A stretch of DNA of 64,000 nt from CALZBJ01 sp945619025 (lineage in GTDB: Bacteria > Pseudomonadota > Gammaproteobacteria > Cardiobacteriales > Wohlfahrtiimonadaceae), in assembly GCA_945619025.1 (NCBI GenBank), contig CALZBJ010000005.1:97037-161036 (forward strand), given 5' to 3'. The position numbers and the translations under genes were made by a program. The notes beneath the pieces are model-generated. The model had not been told where the DNA came from. It did no database searches and saw nothing but the letters and a program-made list of their open reading frames with translations. Positions 61,358 to 64,000 of this stretch are shown in pieces (position 1 is the stretch's first letter; every line of letters starts with the position of its first letter).

Positions 61358-61861
61358 ATGAATCAAACGGTCGATATTAATGCCCTTAATGATGATCAAT
61401 TATGCGCCTATTTAATTGCGTTATTATCTGAAACTCTGCCCGATTTAATCATTAAAGGCGGGGCAGATGAGCCCTTTTATGAGGCGCCGACCGATGATTC
61501 TAAAGGGATCCTCTATTTTAGGAGTAATTACCCGCGTAGCCTCCTCCATGAGCTCTCTCACTATTGCTTAGCGGGCGCGCGTCGCCGTAAACTCGATGAT
61601 TTTGGTTATTGGTATATTCCAACTGGTCGAACCGCCGATGAACAAGCACGTTTTGAATCGGTGGAAGCAAGACCTCAAGGCCTTGAAAAAGCGATGTGCC
61701 ATGTACTTGGCATTCAATTTTCTCCAAGTTTGGATGATTTTTCCGGCAGACCTGCGTCAAATGAGTTTTTAGAGGCGTTAGACACGGTCTATCAAGAGAT
61801 GTTAACCTCACCACCGCCCACAGCAGGGAAGGTTTTAGATGCGCTTGCCAACCGCAAATAG
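61358..61861 (+). CDS. epmC: Elongation factor P hydroxylase EpmC (YfcM family)
   Basis: The 167-residue protein has the family signature LLHELSHYCLAGARRRKLDDFGYWYIPTGRTADEQ, in which H-E-x-x-H and later residues form the iron site. The C-terminal EARPQGLEKAMCHVLGIQFSPSLDDF is also typical. EpmC hydroxylates the beta-lysylated lysine of EF-P. EpmA, EpmB and EF-P must be encoded elsewhere. The ATG at 61358 follows AGGAAACG at rather long spacing. Confidence 0.93.
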   Translation: MNQTVDINALNDDQLCAYLIALLSETLPDLIIKGGADEPFYEAPTDDSKGILYFRSNYPRSLLHELSHYCLAGARRRKLDDFGYWYIPTGRTADEQARFESVEARPQGLEKAMCHVLGIQFSPSLDDFSGRPASNEFLEALDTVYQEMLTSPPPTAGKVLDALANRK

Positions 61862-61877
61862 CGGTGTTCATCAAGGC

Positions 61878-62201
61878 TTACTTTAGATTATCTCGATACC
61901 ACGTGCCCCAGTCGTAGAGGGCTTGATGAATGGGCTCTAACGATTTTCCAAGCGTTGTTAATGAGTATTCAACTTTCGGGGGAACTTCAGGATAGACGGT
62001 TCGATCGACGAGGCCTGTTTTCTCTAAATCTCGCAAATGTTCGGTTAATACTTTTTGAGAAATGCCGGATAGAGCGCGTTTTAATTCACTAAATCGGCGC
62101 GTATCGATCAATAATTCTCGCACAATTAAGACTTTCCAGCGGCTTCCCATGAGTGATAATGTCACTTCAACGGGGCAGTCAGGTAAATTTTTTTTGCTCA
62201 T
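61878..62201 (-). CDS. HxlR family transcriptional regulator
   Basis: 107 residues from the ATG at 62199-62201, with AGGAGAG 11 nt upstream; a TTG at 62210 stands too close to that site. The HxlR winged helix is clear: CPVEVTLSLMGSRWKVLIVRELL, RFSELKRALSGISQKVLTEHLRDLEKTGLVDR and YSLTTLGKSLEPIHQALYDWG. One cysteine (C9) precedes the first helix, as in redox- or aldehyde-sensing members. It is divergent from an NAD(P)-binding protein, so it probably controls it. Confidence 0.93.
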   Translation of the reverse strand: MSKKNLPDCPVEVTLSLMGSRWKVLIVRELLIDTRRFSELKRALSGISQKVLTEHLRDLEKTGLVDRTVYPEVPPKVEYSLTTLGKSLEPIHQALYDWGTWYRDNLK

Positions 62202-62327
62202 TGGGTCCAACTCTCCTAAAACGTCACCAAAAAGTAACTATAACACGTAAAAGTGCCTTATTTACATCGTAAAATCCGCGATCTATCATTGAGTTTATTC
62301 CCAAATGAAGCCATAAAGGAGAACAAT

Positions 62328-62993
62328 ATGACAGATCAAGCACAAACCATTGCCATTATTGGCGCATCCGGTAAAGCCGGCTCACTGATTATGAAAGAGG
62401 CGCTAGCGCGAGGCCATCGTGTGATTGCCATTGTGCGAAATCGCGATAACCTTACCTCTAAATCTTTACAACATGATCATGTTACCGTCTTAGAGAAGGA
62501 TCTTTTTGATCTCACCTATGATGATCTCCGGGAGGCTGATGCGGTTATCGATGCCTTTGCGGTTTGGTCTCCGTCACAGCTTCATCTGCACCGGTCCTCG
62601 TTAACTTATCTTGCCGATCTTTTGAGCCGTAAACCACAGCGCCTCTTTGTGGTTGGTGGGGCAGGAAGCCTCTATGTCGATGAGGCGAAACAGACGCGAT
62701 TGATGGATACGCCCGATTTTCCGGAAGCGTTTAAACCTCTTGCGAGCAATATGGCGATGGCACTTGATGAACTTAAAAAGCGCCGAGATGTTAATTGGAC
62801 CTACCTAAGCCCGGCCGCTGAGTTTAATGCCGATGGGGCACGAACCGGCGATTATGAGATTGGGGGTGAAACTTTGATGATTAATCGAGCTGGCAAGAGT
62901 GAGATTAGCTACGCCGATTATGCCATTGCAATGATCGATGAGGTAGAAAATGGCCGACATCGGAATCAGCGTTTTAGCGTTTATTCAAAATAA
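62328..62993 (+). CDS. NAD(P)H-binding atypical SDR protein
   Basis: 221 residues from the ATG at 62328-62330 (AAAGGAG upstream); an earlier in-frame start at 62253 would overlap the HxlR promoter. The N-terminal TIAIIGASGKAGSLIMKEAL is a Rossmann nucleotide-binding loop, followed by ADAVIDAFAVWSP and LFVVGGAGSLYVD. It belongs to the NmrA/YwnB-like group of atypical short-chain reductases, often paired with an HxlR regulator. The substrate is unknown. Confidence 0.88.
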   Translation: MTDQAQTIAIIGASGKAGSLIMKEALARGHRVIAIVRNRDNLTSKSLQHDHVTVLEKDLFDLTYDDLREADAVIDAFAVWSPSQLHLHRSSLTYLADLLSRKPQRLFVVGGAGSLYVDEAKQTRLMDTPDFPEAFKPLASNMAMALDELKKRRDVNWTYLSPAAEFNADGARTGDYEIGGETLMINRAGKSEISYADYAIAMIDEVENGRHRNQRFSVYSK

Positions 62994-63130
62994 TGCCTGT
63001 ATATGAGCTTCATAATAAACCGGTAATAACGACCCTAATATCAGTGATTCGATAAATTATTAAGATTCGTTAATTATTCCCGATAAATTGCCTATAATAG
63101 AGCTTTTAGAATCAATGAGCAGGATAGAGT

Positions 63131-63997
63131 ATGCGTTGGGAAAAAGAGAGACGAAGCGATAATATTGAAGATCGACGTCGTTCAGGCGGTGGGCGTGGAG
63201 CAAACTTAGGCGGGCTCCCGATTCCATTAAATGGGAAGGCCGGGATTGCGGTCTTTTTAGTGGTGATGATTGCGGGCTATTACGGCATCGATCTATCACC
63301 GCTTTTAGGCGGCGAAGGCACCACCTATCAGACGGAAACCAATGTTCGCATCTCCCCAGAAGAGGAGAAGATGGCGGAATTTACCGGCGCGGCCCTTGGA
63401 ATGACCGAGGATTTATGGACGCGAGAATTTAAAAAACTGGGCACCCCCTATCAAGAGCCTAAACTTGTGCTCTATAAAGGGCAAACCTCCACAGCGTGCG
63501 GATTTGGGCAAGCGGCGATGGGGCCCTTTTATTGTCCGGCTGATTATAAAGTCTATATCGATCTCTCATTTTATGACGATATGCGCCGAAACTTAGGCGG
63601 TGGCGGTGATTTTGCGCAAGGCTATGTGATCGCTCATGAGGTTGGGCACCATGTCCAAAATCTGCTTGGTACGAATCAAAAAGTGCGTAGAGCACAAGCG
63701 GGGGCGAGCAAAAAAGAGGCCAATCAGCTCTCGGTTAAAATGGAGCTTCAAGCCGATTGTTATGCCGGTATATGGGGTAAATATGTGAGTGAGCGTGGTT
63801 TATTAGAGATCGGCGATCTTGAAAAAGCGATGAAAACTGCGGCCGCAATTGGTGATGACCGTCTGCAAAAACAATCTCGCGGAGTCGTTGTGCCCGATAG
63901 TTTTACGCACGGCACATCCAAACAGCGCCAAGAGTGGTTTCAACGTGGATTTGATCAGGGCGATATTAGAGCCTGTAATACCTTTGAAGCACTTTAA
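63131..63997 (+). CDS. YpfJ/KPN_02809 family neutral zinc metallopeptidase
   Basis: The 288-residue protein has a charged N-terminus (MRWEKERRSDNIEDRRRSGGG), one membrane anchor (AGIAVFLVVMIAGYYGI) and a periplasmic peptidase-like domain with the zinc motif VIAHEVGHHVQNLLG (HExxH, about residues 168-172) and SVKMELQADCYAGIWG supplying the third ligand. The stretch TACGFGQAAMGPFYCPADYKVYIDLSFY is the family signature. Its substrate is not known. The stop TAA ends 3 bases before the window edge. Confidence 0.93.
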   Translation: MRWEKERRSDNIEDRRRSGGGRGANLGGLPIPLNGKAGIAVFLVVMIAGYYGIDLSPLLGGEGTTYQTETNVRISPEEEKMAEFTGAALGMTEDLWTREFKKLGTPYQEPKLVLYKGQTSTACGFGQAAMGPFYCPADYKVYIDLSFYDDMRRNLGGGGDFAQGYVIAHEVGHHVQNLLGTNQKVRRAQAGASKKEANQLSVKMELQADCYAGIWGKYVSERGLLEIGDLEKAMKTAAAIGDDRLQKQSRGVVVPDSFTHGTSKQRQEWFQRGFDQGDIRACNTFEAL

Positions 63998-64000
63998 CCC

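Overview
The window is a chromosomal segment of a Gram-negative gammaproteobacterium with a moderately low GC content. Evidence includes lpxK (lipid A), dnaK-dnaJ with a sigma-32-like promoter, a ccoNOQP-ccoGHIS cbb3 oxidase cluster under an FNR/Anr-type box, epmC, a type I-F CRISPR-Cas locus, GatCAB, and chromosomal housekeeping genes throughout. The mix (cbb3 oxidase, GatCAB, zinc-finger-less TopA with a lysine/alanine tail, NtrX-like regulator) resembles Cardiobacteriales relatives such as Wohlfahrtiimonas or Ignatzschineria. That placement is an inference from memory of gene content and has not been tested by a search.

Layout. 1-8342 (all minus): the 5' end of a HpaI-type aldolase, dinB, rnr, lpxK, a divergent coaX-like gene and comEC. 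8622-16995 (minus): dnaJ, dnaK, a YggS/PLPBP gene, an NtrX-like response regulator and topA. 17181-20295 (plus): a 48-residue membrane protein, dgkA, tsaD and a dGTPase. 20476-29341 (plus): ccoN-O-Q-P, then ccoG, fixH-like, ccoI and ccoS, which together encode a high-affinity cytochrome cbb3 oxidase and its copper-delivery and assembly factors. 29325-32562: gatC-gatA-gatB for tRNA-dependent amidation. 32687-34363 (minus): fhs. 34600-46975 (plus): a complete type I-F CRISPR-Cas system, cas1, cas2-3, csy1, csy2, csy3, cas6f, leader and a single array of 64 repeats and 63 spacers. 47153-64000: endA-type nuclease, Lrp regulator divergent from a LysE/RhtB exporter, a DKNYY-repeat secreted protein, a small lipoprotein, a short membrane protein, tRNA-Arg(CCU), a YgiQ radical SAM protein, lipA, aroC, an AcuI/YhdH oxidoreductase, rtcB, a large secreted protein of unknown function, epmC, an HxlR regulator divergent from an NAD(P)-binding protein, and a YpfJ-type zinc metallopeptidase.

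The most notable region is the CRISPR locus. Its leader holds a perfect IHF consensus site placed inside a perfect 14-bp inverted repeat, and an 8-bp stem sits exactly on the leader-repeat junction. Two spacers (10 and 15) share a 12-nt end-to-start overlap, and the flanking bases show a CC motif where a type I-F PAM should be, so the array itself reports its PAM. Other points worth attention are degenerate active-site motifs in the CoaX-like, ComEC and NtrX-like proteins, a strong terminator with no gene in front of it near 59250, and several small genes below usual annotation cut-offs.
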